Origin: Agrostemma githago
Lineage: Eukaryota > Streptophyta > Magnoliopsida > Caryophyllales > Caryophyllaceae
DNA length: 64,000 bases
Direction of reading: 5' to 3'
NCBI GenBank assembly: GCA_958450325.1
Contig: OY288246.1
Coordinates: forward strand, 42,709,619 to 42,773,618
The translations under genes were made by a program, and so were the position numbers. Under the pieces are notes generated by a model. It made no database searches. It was not told the DNA's origin and was given only the letters and a program-made list of their open reading frames with translations. Shown in pieces: positions 1 through 10,829 of this stretch (its first letter is position 1; each line of letters starts with the position of its first letter).

Positions 1-1098
1 CTGTATCAAAGGTTACTGATGGTGAGGCCCCTAAGTCTTATCCATGGACAGAAAGTTCTCTCAGGGAGTTTGGAATATCTTGGAGACAGATGTTTTTACA
101 TCCCGTTATTACAGAAAATGCTCGACCGACAGACCCTGCTCGTTCCCGGCGAGGAGCTTACGGATGTTCGCCAGGGCAGAGCAAGTCTAATGTTAGGAAG
201 ACCGTGATGATAAAGGATAAGGAGGCGACTCGAGTTAACGTCACTAAGTACTCGACCAAAGACAGTGTTATCGATCCTAGTGCCGTCAGTTCATCTAAAT
301 GGGTGTGGACATGACATAGGTTCACCCCGACGCGGTCACGCGTGGGTTTGGGGAGGCGAATGAATCTCATGTGAGATGGATCGAATTGAAATTTAAATCG
401 AAGTGGAGTCGCCACCGAACATTGTGGGAGTTTGGGCTCGTTCGAACCCACTCTATATCTTAGTGGGTCATGTACAAAATACGGCCCATTCGGATGTCAG
501 AGTTTATGGGGTTCGTCCCTTTGCATTACGATACCGATACCGACATCATCGGATACCGTGTATTGAATGACTCTCGTGGGCCAATGGATTCGGATATCCG
601 GAAACCGTGGTTCTGAGTAAAGGTTGAGGGTACGTGTTGGGAAGTTCACAAAGAACACCCAACCCCGCCCGCACTTAGCGGCCTCTACTAAGATATCGCT
701 TGACTTTTGAATACGCGCGTTAGTAATACGATGAGATGATATGCAAACATTGTTTTGACTAAACATGCGAAAATTAGGATAAATTACTAAGTCGATTTAA
801 TGCATCTAAATTAACGTCAAACTTGTATTTAGCATGCGAGGTTCATTTTAGTACAATAAAATAAACAACAGAAATAAATCGAAAAGACATAAGCAAACAA
901 GTTAGTAATGATAATAACGATAATAACGGTTTGCAAATAATATAAAAATGCTATAGAATGATGTAAACGACACGATGCATGATTTTTGAAAAGATGAATC
1001 ACGTGATGGACTTGACACGTGTTGACCGAAGTCATTAAAAAAATATTTTATCGAGGCGCGAAAGATGCTATGGACCTCACGGATTTGACGTGATAAAG

Positions 1099-1300
1099 GC
1101 CACTCGATCGAGTCATTGAGGGACTCAACCGAGTGGACCTTGGAAAAGGATTCTGCCAAAAAATTGAGGTGTTACTCGACCGAGTCATTAAGAGACTCGA
1201 CCGAGTAGGTCGCCACTCGATCGAGTCATTGAGAGACTCGACCGAGTGGTCCTCAAAAAACCATTCTGCCTCGGTTTTGGGGTGCCACTCGATCGAGTGC
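1099..1300. repeat. Second palindrome cluster in solo LTR, triplicated module
   Basis: A module of about 37 bp, an ACTCGATCGAGT-type palindrome followed by CATTGAGAG-type sequence and a second palindrome, occurs three times (near 1099-1137, 1170-1208 and 1213-1250). A single palindrome follows at about 1287-1300. The array LTRs carry only one such module plus two single palindromes. The module therefore seems to expand and contract between family members. Confidence 0.7.
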
Positions 1301-2526
1301 CCCATGTACGAACTAGGGTTCGCTTCGCAATTTGTCATAGAATTCGAAATTGCTTTTTGATTTTTGAAAATCGTTATCTTTGTCAAATCGGGCAGAAATA
1401 TTGTATGATTTGTGCTCGTTTAGAATTTTGATACTCGTCGTATTCGATGTTTGATTATGGAATCAATATCGAATATTTACAGCGAAATCTAGGAAACAGT
1501 CGTAAGTCGTTTAAATTAAACTAAAACGAAGTAAATTATCTCCGCGTTTATAGTGTCGTATTAATTCTTTCGAATTATGTGACAACTATTTTAGCATCAC
1601 CGAATTCGTGTTAGTTAAATTTATTGACTAAGTCGATTAGATACGATATCCGACTATTGAGTCGGTATCGAATCCAAAGAACGACGCTTTAAACTTTATT
1701 GAAAAAAAATGAATCCCTCCGCATCTCGACATCGTAATGAATCCTTACGGATTTTGTGATGTCAGATCCGCATCAACGGGTCTCGGTTCATAAAAAAGGC
1801 ATTGGGCGCGTTTAAAGGGGAATATTGCGATCCCATCATGCCTTTGAGTGTTTAGGGCGGGGCTCCTCGAGAGGGCTCCACCACTGTTACAACTCGTGAA
1901 GGGGTTAGAAGGGTCTTATGCTAATATCGCCTTTAAACGTGCTCAATTCGAAATAGTTTTAGAAATTTGATGAATATGTTGTTAATAATGATGACGATAA
2001 TGACGTGACAAAATAAAAAACGCTATTGTTGACGTTGACTCGCTTCAACAATCAAGTGTGCGGGGTGTCGGGATAAGCGACCGGCAACATCGGGTGCAAC
2101 ACCCTTGTATATTCGGATTTCCTTATCCCGTCATCATTTGCGCTCGACACGAATTAGCGAGTACCTTAATGTTTTAATACTAGTAGTATTATCGATATTA
2201 GAAATAATAAAAGAAACGAAAAAAAACGAGGAAGATGAGAGGAGACGAGGAAGACGAGAAGACGAGGAATAAGAATGAGAGAAAAAACGGGATTATTGCA
2301 CCCTCAACCTACATGTTTCTTATGCTCGGACAGAACTCGTTTAATTGTGGCTTGAGCACGGGAGTATCGAGGTTACGTAGATTGAGTTATGGTGGTTTAG
2401 GGTTTGAGGTTTTCCTAGATGCTAGGGTTTTAGGTTGAAGAAGACGAGGAGATTAGGGTTCTTGAATGTGTAGATTAGGGTTGTCAAGTGAGTAAAAGGT
2501 GTATCAAAGTTGCATGCAAAGGGAGG

Positions 2527-2671
2527 TATTTATAAGAATTCTCCCCCCCCCCACCCGACCTAGGGCTACTCGATTGAGTGCCCTACTGACTCGATCGAGT
2601 GGCCCAAAGCAGACGTGAAGCGGGCCTGTTAAAGGCCCACTCGATCGAGTGGGCTGACACTCGTTCGAGTG
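2527..2671 (-). promoter_or_regulatory. LTR promoter: TATA box with four upstream ACTCGATCGAGT-type palindromes
   Basis: On the minus strand TATAAATA lies at 2534-2527. Upstream of it in that orientation are four copies or near copies of the palindrome at about 2567-2580, 2589-2602, 2638-2651 and 2658-2671. The same arrangement of four palindromes just upstream of the TATA box occurs in the much diverged array LTRs, although intervening sequence differs. This suggests a constrained promoter or enhancer module. Binding of any protein is inference. Confidence 0.55.
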
Positions 2672-3231
2672 GGTCAGCTGGAGCGAAGGGGTCCAGATTT
2701 TTGGAACTTGGGTTGGATATTTTTGCAGATCTTGTATTTGGGTTGGACTCTTGGCATTTGTATGGCTATGTTGTGTTTCAGAAACGACTTTGACCGGGGT
2801 TTGAGCTGGTCGCGAAAAAGACGGTTTTATTTCCGGTTTTGGTTTTGACCCAAATTAGTCTTATTTGATTGGAAACGACCCGCTGGGCCTGAATTTGAGG
2901 TCAGTTTTGTGAGATTTGTACTCCGTAAAAAGCCCAAGCCAGAAACTAACGGTTTCGAACCCATATCCAAGCGCGTAGAAGCACGTCTGCGTCCGATTAT
3001 CATCGGGTGTTTTTTGGAAACCGCTATAGACACCTAGCAGCCAAATGTGGGTGTCTACAATGAGCCAAGACTAACAAGACCCATATTGAAAATGTGAGTG
3101 AAGAGGGGAAGTGGGATTGGCTGGACTCGCCTTTGGATAGGGTGGTCGAAGCTTGTGTTCAGAGGGTCTATGGTGGGAGACCTGAGCAAGCACACCCGAA
3201 TGGCAATGGAAAAAAACAGTTGGACCGGTAG

Positions 3232-3388
3232 AGCCTAGCTGGTTATTATTATGTTTTATTAATTGATATTATGTGGCGTATTAGTACTAGTTTTTGTAGA
3301 GTTTTACTTGACACGTCGTTATTTCCAGGTAACCGGGTATTAGATGCTTGATGTAAATGGGCCTCGACAAAGGCTTGATTTAACTGAT

Positions 3389-3389
<1 letters not shown>
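3232..3389. other. Non-coding AT-rich tail after the broken ORF
   Basis: No coding frame or repeat stands out here. It follows the TAG of the split ORF and may be its 3' untranslated region. It ends in a microsatellite. Confidence 0.3.
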
Positions 3390-3420
<31 letters not shown>

Positions 3421-3441
3421 TATTATTATTATTATAATAAC
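3390..3441. repeat. (AAT)n(ATT)n microsatellite, self-complementary
   Basis: A run of AAT repeats (about 3390-3420) passes directly into ATT repeats (about 3421-3435) and back to ATAATAA. The two halves are complementary and could form a hairpin. It borders the left end of a truncated retroelement, matching the ATT tract on that element's other side. Confidence 0.9.
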
Positions 3442-3442
3442 T

Positions 3443-4122
3443 GATTTTATTTTTTTTATAAATGGGAGAATTTTATTGATGAAACAAAACGTAGTTTACA
3501 AAAAATTGGTGGGTAGCCGAGATACAATCTGGGCCCCCACCCCCTTAGCTATGGCAAAGCTAAGCCGAGTAAAAATAAAAGGAGCAGCGCGTGCTCCGGC
3601 ATCCTTTGCTGTCGAGAATTTTTGAATCCTTTTAAGCAAGCTGACAGCATCCGCCTCCAATTCCCCTAAAGAAGAAAAGGAAAAAGGCAAGAACCCATAA
3701 CCTAGCCCCGCGCACAGGCCCCGATACTTGACGCACTTGCGCCGAGCAGCGTCACCCACAACACGTCCTGGTAAGAAGTCGGAGAGCCCGGACTGAGTCA
3801 AAGGAGAAGACCCAGTAAGATCAACACATACGTCACGCCCCTTGTCCCATGAATAGAGCAGCAAATCAGCGGGACGCAAGGATCTGTCATGATCGTCAAT
3901 CAGGCCAATATCAACCTCCTTACCTGCCGAGACCCCAGAGCGGAAACAGATATCCAAAAGTATATCACGGACGAGGTTATGCCGGTGTTTTATACCGACA
4001 ATACCCGCACAAGAGACAGCATGATCCCCATAGATATCGTCACTAAAAACCCGAGAGCAGGCAGGACACGGCCAAGGCACAGAGAACAAGGGAACGCCCA
4101 ACCGATAGCTAAGCACACATCG

Positions 4123-4123
<1 letters not shown>
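3443..4123 (-). mobile_element. 5'-truncated non-LTR-type retroelement fragment between ATT microsatellites
   Basis: The segment holds the C-terminal 206 codons of a retroelement-like protein on the minus strand. A T-rich run (about 3447-3460, a short poly(A) in element orientation) lies at its left end. The right end breaks off abruptly at the ATT microsatellite beginning near 4124. A poly(A)-like 3' end with 5' truncation is typical of target-primed reverse transcription. Insertion into an ATT microsatellite would explain ATT tracts on both sides and hide the target duplication. Confidence 0.5.
3496..4116 (-). pseudogene. Retroelement protein C-terminus with zinc cluster and PD-(D/E)xK-like motif
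   Basis: 206 codons end at 3496. The frame is open at its right end and has no ATG there (first codon GTG), so it is a fragment. Near the N-terminal side is CPACSRVFSDDIYGDHAVSC, a C-x2-C...H-x3-C zinc-type cluster. This is followed by KHRHNLVRD, a conserved E, and RPADLLLYSWDKGRDVCVDL. The order (zinc cluster, RH, then P-A-D...V-D-L) resembles the restriction-like endonuclease of R2-type non-LTR retrotransposons. I recall similar C-termini in plant proteins annotated as putative reverse transcriptases. The family assignment is from motif order only. No RT core is present in this fragment. Confidence 0.45.

Positions 4124-4200
<77 letters not shown>
4124..4200. repeat. (ATT)n microsatellite
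   Basis: About 25 ATT units with one interruption (an extra-T unit near 4161-4166). It adjoins the poly(T) at 4200-4210, which is the poly(A) tail of the minus-strand LINE. Open frames predicted here as poly-Asn or poly-Ile are microsatellite artefacts. Confidence 0.95.
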
Positions 4201-4202
<2 letters not shown>

Positions 4203-4314
4203 TTTTTTTTGCAAGAAAAGTTATGACTCTTATTCATCCATGAAGGGTAAAAAGAGACTAGTCTTACAAAAGTATACCCCCTACCAAATTCAATCACGTA
4301 GAAAAAGACAACTA

Positions 4315-5397
4315 TTACTCCAACCTCCTATTCTTGAAACGGACTAGGACCTCAAAAATGATTTGGTTAACTAGAAACTTATAAGGCCTTTCAACTCCGG
4401 TAAATATTCGCATATTACGTTCCATCCAAACTCGATAGACAGCAGCCCCAAGTGCACTACAGTACCAATCACATTTCCAGTGCTTCCTCCTTCGTCTTGC
4501 AGCTATCCACATCAACTCCTTCCTCATATCATTGGATCTATCTGACATTCCAAGCCAATCCTTAAGCTCTCGCCAAACCTCCTGGGCATAGAGACATTGA
4601 AAGAAAAGATGGTCATGGGTTTCATTATCAACCTTACATAAGGTGCATCTATTAGTGTTATAAACACCTCTCTTCCTCATATTATCAATCGTAGCTAACT
4701 TTCTTTGACTGGCAATAGAAGCAAAAATCCCTTGTTTAGGTATTATGTGCGTCCCCTTTTGAGCCTTCAGCCAATTTTGCTCGGGTAACTTCGTCCTGAA
4801 CCATTCATAAGCATCCCCAACCTGATATCCCTGTAAATTATGCCAACTTTGTACTCGCGCAGCAGTTGCTTCAGCAGTCCCCTCCTTCTCCCTAATTTCA
4901 TCACGTATTTTCAACATGCTATTAATACAGGAGGTGTATCTGTCCTGCTTCCGGATATCCCAAACCGTTTGCCCTTGCAGAATGTAAGTACGCACCCATT
5001 TCACCCAAATTCCACCTTCTCCATTTAAGATCTTCCAAAGCCACTGACTTATTAATGCTTTATTCCAGGCCAATAAATCTTTAATGTTGAACCCTCCCTC
5101 ATTCCATGGATTACACATGCTTTCCCAACTCTTGTAATAAGTGCCTCGATCATCCTTCCCACCATCCCAAAAATATCTTCGACAGAGCTGTATTAGCTTT
5201 ATGCGGACATTCCCAGGTAGAAGGGTATTGTTACACCAATAGTTCAAAATACCAAAATGCATAGAGTTAATAATTTGAACTCTACCTGCATAAGTTAGAC
5301 TTCTTGCTGACCAATGACTAAGAACATTCTGAACTGCAGTAACGAGCCCATTATAGTGCACCAATCTGTTGTTAACATCATTTAACTCTTTCCTCAT
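4315..5397 (-). pseudogene. LINE reverse transcriptase C-terminal part with zf-RVT-like domain
   Basis: 360 codons. The N-terminal part (NNRLVHYNGLVTAVQNVLSH, SARSLTYAGRVQIINSMHFG) is the RT thumb/connection region of plant LINE ORF2. The later part has the zf-RVT arrangement: FASIASQRKLATIDNMRKRG, then a CTLC pair, then H-D-H-L-F-F-Q-C. The palm domain with the YxDD catalytic motif, normally several hundred residues upstream, is absent. The frame begins almost where the endonuclease frame ends (they overlap at 5378-5397 in different frames), so an internal deletion joined the two. It cannot supply RT activity. Confidence 0.85.
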
Positions 5398-6100
5398 TTA
5401 CTATGTTGACCAAAATAGGGGAATGATCCGAGACCCCAGCCATTAGATATTGAGCATTAGAATTAGGAAAATCCGCAACCCACTTATCATTAATCAAAGC
5501 TCTATCTAGCCGAGAGTAAACCCTCGATGAAGAGTCCTGATTGTTAGTCCACGTGAATTCACAGCCTTGGCCACTTATTTCACGCATCCCACATTGAAAA
5601 ATACAAGAATTAAAATCCTCCATATCCACTTCATCAGGCAAAGTTCCTCCAATTTTTTCCTCAACATTCCGAATAATATTAAAGTGCCCAAGAACAATCC
5701 AATTAGTATTACCCCTACTAATTGTACACAACTTATCCCATAACTCTTCTCTTCTACTCGCCTCATTAAACCCATAAACTATAGTAATAAAACACTCCTT
5801 ACCAGTAGCATAAGAAAAAGCCCTACTGTGCATAAATTGCTCATGCTCCATAAGTATAGAAACGCTTACAGTAGCTTGATTCCAGATGGTCCATATTCTT
5901 CCATTGTAATGATGCTTATAATTACATTGGACAGTATAATCCCGAAACTTGCTATTAATAATTTGCTTAGCTTTAGATTCTTTTATTCTCGTTTCCAGAA
6001 GCCCCATAATATCAATTCCTCTAGCCTTCATGAGTTTGATAACTTCGTTTTGCTTGTAAGGCTCATTCCCTCCTCTAATATTCCAGGTACTTACAATCAT
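5378..6100 (-). pseudogene. LINE apurinic-like endonuclease domain
   Basis: About 240 codons begin MIVSTWNIRGGNEPYKQNEV. The exonuclease-endonuclease-phosphatase fold motifs are in order: WNIRG (Asn), LLETR (catalytic Glu), a VLGHFN motif, SRLDRAL and SDHSPI (catalytic Asp-His). In active members the GHFN motif is GDFN, so the metal-binding Asp is replaced by His here. The domain would nick target DNA to prime reverse transcription in an active LINE. It is followed directly by the RT C-terminus because of an internal deletion, so this copy is inactive. Confidence 0.88.
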
Positions 6101-6174
6101 TGCTTGTCGGGTGGTATTGAGTCTCCTACTGAAGGAAATAATTCCTCCACTGTCATGTTTCGTGCGATATTCTC

Positions 6175-7303
6175 TTAACCAGGTTGCAAAATTGCATACC
6201 TGTTTGGGGTATGTAGCAAAAGTAATTTTTCCGTTCCCTCTTTCAGCCCATAGTCTAGAGTGGAGCCTTTCACCTTAAGGCCTACCCCAGAGCATCCTTG
6301 ACGCCTTACAACATGAGTAAACCCATCCTCAAGAACAGTGTGAATGGCATGACCTAGCCCCTGGCATTCTGAGTCATCTTCATTCACTACCTGCTTTTGA
6401 GGTGGCCTTAACTCTGTTGAGGTACCGCCTAGCTCCTTGGGTCCTGAGCCAGTGATAATCAGGCCTCCATCCGACTCTTTCTGAGGGGGTCCTTGATGCG
6501 TTACAAGGTCAGGATGAACTTGCATCCGTTCCTCTGAGGTACCACCTAACCCCTGAGAGCTCACCTTCTTTGGAGTATACCTCACTGAGATTCCTCCTTC
6601 TTCTGTTTTCTTTATCCGTCCTTTCTTACAAGTACTTTGAATGTGCCCCAACTTACCACAAGAATTGCAGTAAAAAGGAACCCATTCATAGTCTATCCTT
6701 TGGATAGATTTTCACAGTACTGGAATGTTTAATGTTACTGATTCTGGTAATTCCTTCGATACATCAACCTCCACCATAACTCTCGCAAAAGATAAGCGTT
6801 CCTTGTAAGTGGTCGTTGTATCAGCATATAATGGTGACCCTACTTTGCTTGCCATCTTGCTTAATACCCGTTCCGACCACAAATAAGGGTCGAGGTCAGG
6901 AAATAGAACCCATACCGGCACAATAAGTATTCTGTCCATTTCTTGAGAAAATAAGGGACTCCATTGCTTCAGAATTATTGTGTTACGCCCCATATGCCAT
7001 GGCCCTCCTCGTAAAATCTGATCCATATCCTCTTTGTTCCTGAATCTGAAAGAGAACCATCCTCGCTTAAAGTATTGAACCACAGGATAAACATTATTCC
7101 AGTATTTCTAGACAAAATCCATCATCTGTTTCAATGTTGGTTTTGCTCCAATGACGTTCCCCATTAGTGTGAATTTCCAGAGGTTCAATTCATTCTCAAA
7201 ATCCCTTATCTCTATGTTGATTTCCTCAGAGTTCGCACTTGCTTCATCGAAATATAATCCCATTCCTTTCTTCTGTTCCTTGACCTTCCCTACCCATGGA
7301 GTC
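6175..7303 (-). pseudogene. LINE ORF1-like region: DUF4283 and CCHC zinc knuckle, two in-frame stops
   Basis: One frame runs leftward from 7303 to a stop at 6175, interrupted by a TAG near 7108 and a TGA near 6712. Before the first stop is PWVGKVKEQKKGMGLYF. The middle section (FKRGWFSFRFRNKEDMDQIL, GGPWHMGRNTIILKQW) is a DUF4283 domain. After the second stop comes CNSCGKLGHIQSTC (6669-6628), a CX2CX4HX4C knuckle, then a low-complexity tail. Such proteins bind retroelement RNA. The N-terminus is lost at the LTR junction, and the first codons of the frame near 7311 are LTR sequence, not LINE. Confidence 0.8.
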
Positions 7304-10300
7304 TGTAACACCCACTATTTTCCTAGTGCCGTTAATTATTCTGTTGTGACTCCGTCATGACTCTATGTCAATTTCGTCTTCTATTTCCTTCATCTTTCTG
7401 AATTCTTATTATTTTTTTTGAGTCAAATAATATTTATTTTTATTTTAAAAGATTTTAATTCTTGTAAACCTATTTATTTGATTTTCATTGTAAACTATTT
7501 ATTTTTGCGCGTGAAGTTCTATTTTTCTACGAACTAACGTTTTAAGCTTGGAATTCAGTTATTTATTTTTCCTAAATAGCAAAACACGTTTATATGATAT
7601 TTCCAACTAAGAAATATTTTTATTTAAGAATATTTGACCTTTAATGATTTTATTACGAAGTTTCGTAAATAATTATTTTCCAACGAGCGGTTTACTCGAA
7701 CTGATTTGAAATACCTTTAACAATTTTACGATTCATCTTTTTATCAACTTAGAAATTATTTGGGACATTTTCCCCATGTTTTGGACCGTGACACACCCAT
7801 GTCACATTTTTACACTACAACTTTGTATACATTTCATTTTATGATGTTTAAGCCTTAGATATTTTTATTTTCTCACCCATTTATTTTTGGCCTTAAACAC
7901 AAATTCTTCACACTCCCTTCCTCTCTCATTTTGGCTGATTTGTGCATGTATTATGACATAGTTTTCATCAAAATTTACTTATCATTTATGCTTTAGAAAA
8001 CCATCCACTTTCTTATCATTCATTTTACAAAATATTAAACAACATTTCCTCCCTTTTTCTCTCTTGGCTGAGATTTTCCAGCAGCTTTTCTAGCCAAATG
8101 TTGTCTCAAATCGAGTCTCGATCGTCTCGTTTTCATCTCCTAAATAATCGTCATTTCGATCCCTTCGTTAAGGTAATAATCGATGTTGTTTTCAATCGTT
8201 ATTTTCCTTGATTTTCTTAGTTTTCTCATGGTATTTTTCTACCATGCATTTCTTGTGTTGAAGGATTTTTGAATGATCTCGAAGCCGACGAATTTATAAT
8301 CGACTCGAATTTGGGTTAGAGGTAACGTCGATGTTACTCGGTATTTCATGATTTTAATTGTGTATTTGCATGTATAATTTTTATATTTCATTTTTTGCAA
8401 TATATGTATGTCATATTATCTGGAAAATTTTTAAAAATGTTGAAATTTTGTATGTTTCGATATTTTTATCGCTTTTACGAGATTAATGATTAAATCGTCA
8501 TATTAATTTGTAAAATCGTAATATTCGGCCTAAACATGTAATATATATTTATATTCTGTAACAATGATGTTTTTGATGATTTTTAATAATTTAGTATTTT
8601 TCTGATATTTTAGTTATCGATTATTGAATTATTTCCGTTTACGGACAAAAACGATTAAAAGCCGATTTTTAGTTCTAGTACTTAAACATTTTATTTTAAC
8701 CTTATTTTTGATGTGGTGAAACTTTCTGATGAAATAGAATTTTCTGAATTTTTTCGTAATTCTTTGGAATTGCTAAGTGGATGAATTTATTAATCACTTT
8801 AAATCATCGTTTATCGTTAAAACCGCGTTTGTCGTTTAAATTCTCGATTTTTGGTCTTTTGATTTAATATGGAAATATTATGATTCTGATGGTTCTTAAT
8901 AAAACGTATTTTTATGATTTTTAGTGCTTTAATAAACTGTTAGGAACGATAAGTTTTATTAATGGAATCGTTAATTGTGAAAACGGGTTTTAAAGACGGT
9001 TTTGATGGGATTTATTAAAGCTGGAATTTTTGGAAATCTGGAAAAATAGTATTTTCTGGAAAATCATGATTTTTAAGCTTAATAATAATTTTTGGATATT
9101 AATACTTAAATCGTTTTGTAATTACTATTTTTATTAATCGTTATTGTCGAGATTAGACGATTAACGAGAAAACGCTTTAAAAACCAAGTTTTAGGATTCT
9201 GGAAAATTTTCTTTTCTGGACAGAATGTCCATAAATATATTTTAATTATTTTACGTAATTTTTGTACTATTTATTAAAGTCTTTAATTAATAAGTATTGA
9301 TTTTTGGACAAATTACGATTTATCGTTAAAATGCTTCGTCTTACCTAAAAGATTTATTTTTCTAGCTATTTTGAAAATATTTAAATCTGAAACATTAAGA
9401 GTTAAATCATCCCTTAACATATTCTAAATATATTCAATGGTTTAATTAAATAAAAGACGTTAAAAGATTTAATTTGACATTTGCCGTAAAATCCTATTTG
9501 TAATCGTATTGTCGTAACTAATAATAATTAGGGAATTTTAGCTTTGTAAATTTTGAAAACACCCTGATTAGTATTATTAAAAATTTTAAGACATTTTATA
9601 CACTTGTACGATATTTCAATAACTTCATAAACTCAAATGTTCTTACTTTAATAATTAATATCGTTAAGGCCGAAAGTATTAGTTTTATAAATCTATATCG
9701 TTTACTAAAAATTGGTATTAGTATGAACTAATATTTTCACTATTTTGATATAATGCTATTTTTAGTAAAGTTTCTAAAAATAGAAGTTTCCTAAAATAGA
9801 AAGTTTCCTCTTTTAGAATATAAATGTTTACTTCTTTTATCCTCATATTATTTATATTGATTATATCTTTTGAATATCGATAATGGCTTTGTTTTGGAGT
9901 TATGGAATAAGGACAAGTGTGAGGTTAGAGTAATATATTCTAGGGTTTACGGTTTTGCCATCAACAATAAGGCTAGTGTATCAGGAATCGGTACATTGGT
10001 TGTTGAACCGGGTGACAAGTATCCCGGGAGTTTTGTACATTTTGACCTTAAGCTTAGGCCTCACAGTAAGTCGCCGTCATAAGTTGAACAGGGTGACAGG
10101 TAATCCCAGGAGGGGTGTGCATTATCTTAAACTAGGGCCACGCATTTATAAGTCGCCGCTCTATTATGGTTGAGTAGCCTAGTTAGAGACCGAAGTTTGA
10201 TTTGTTTGAACTAAGTTCTCGAAGCTAGTTTTTAGTACTCTCCTAGTGAAAGTCTAGCCGTCTACACTACTCCTATCCATAACGCCACTTTGAATATTTT

Positions 10301-10809
10301 TATTATTATCGATATAATTTGGTTGCAGGTTAGCAAATGTTTTATGTTTTCTTCGGAAAACTCATTTTTATTATATTGTTTTGATACGTGAAGTTTTTCA
10401 CTGAAAGTTTATTTTTATTATAATGTGTTTTACTGTTTTCCTTTTTACTATTTTTCTATAATAGTAATTACAGTTTTAAAATTCTGTTATACGGCTGGGA
10501 GAACGTTGACGTTGCTCCCCACTGATTGTGGCTGTTATGTTTTAAACATGGCAGGTATATGTGTTTTCCTTCGGTGGGCTAGCGAGCAGTTATGGATCCT
10601 GCTTGTTTTAATCAGATCACTGTATTATGGATTGTTAAAACCCTTTTTATGGATTTTATTTATTTATTTATTTTGTAGCCATTTTTATTTTATGGCTTAT
10701 GTATTGACTTACCATTTTTATTTAATCAAGACATAGCTACAGTGTGTTATAATCCCACTTCTATAGTGTTTCCGCCACTGTATTGCGTTAGAATTTCTAG
10801 GGGATTACA
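7304..10809 (+). repeat. 5' LTR of chromovirus-like element (3506 bp)
   Basis: Begins TGTAACACCCACTATTTTCC and ends GGGGATTACA. The first 2131 bp (to 9434) align with 41792-43922 with scattered differences; I noticed roughly two dozen without an exhaustive alignment. It is very AT-rich and I find no coding frame in it. Confidence 0.92.
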
Positions 10810-10811
10810 GT

Positions 10812-10829
10812 TGGTATCAGAGCATCACT
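10812..10829 (+). other. Primer binding site, tRNA-iMet type
   Basis: TGGTATCAGAGC, starting two bases after the LTR end, is the classic complement of the plant initiator tRNA-Met 3' end. It primes minus-strand DNA synthesis. Confidence 0.9.

Larger units (their letters stand above)
304..3059 (-). mobile_element. Solo LTR, Ogre-like family (2756 bp)
   Basis: The segment starts TGTGGACATGAC and ends GGGTGTCTACA, matching the ends of the four LTRs of the 11764-39664 array. It is flanked by ATGGG (299-303) and ATGAG (3060-3064), a 5-bp target duplication with one substitution. No internal region is present, so it is a solo LTR formed by LTR-LTR recombination. It is clearly diverged from and longer than the array LTRs (2756 against 2518-2538 bp), so it is an older insertion. 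A TATA-like box on the minus strand (2534-2527) sets the transcriptional orientation. Clusters of the ACTCGATCGAGT palindrome lie at 1099-1300 and 2566-2671. Confidence 0.9.
3..3231 (+). pseudogene. C-terminal end of an unidentified ORF, split by a solo LTR
   Basis: An open frame runs from the left window edge (codons starting at position 3) to codon 303, where the solo LTR begins. If the LTR and one copy of its 5-bp target duplication are set aside, position 303 joins 3065 and the same frame continues to a TAG at 3229-3231. About 155 codons are visible, 100 before and 55 after the insertion, with no stop or frameshift on either side. The left part contains SYPWTESSLREFGISWRQMF and a basic stretch; the right part contains KWDWLDSPLDRVVEACVQRV. 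I do not recognise the family. The start lies outside the window. As it stands, translation would stop after three residues read into the LTR (TGA at 312-314). It may be a host gene exon or an unfamiliar transposon gene. Disruption by the LTR is directly visible; that the frame was ever functional is inferred. Confidence 0.5.
4201..7303 (-). mobile_element. Degenerate L1-type LINE, 5' part cut off by LTR element
   Basis: In minus orientation the order is ORF1 (DUF4283 plus CCHC knuckle), apurinic-type endonuclease, RT C-terminus with zf-RVT-like region, a short 3' UTR and a poly(A) tail (poly(T) at 4201-4210). The RT catalytic core is missing. ORF1 is cut at 7303 by insertion of the chromovirus-like LTR element. 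The missing LINE 5' part should lie beyond the right window edge, past that element's other LTR. Stops, a frame change and a substituted catalytic residue show it is dead. Confidence 0.9.

Noticed and set aside
3990..4347. Poly-Asn, poly-Ile and poly-Leu frames
   Set aside because: They are six-frame readings of the ATT microsatellite.
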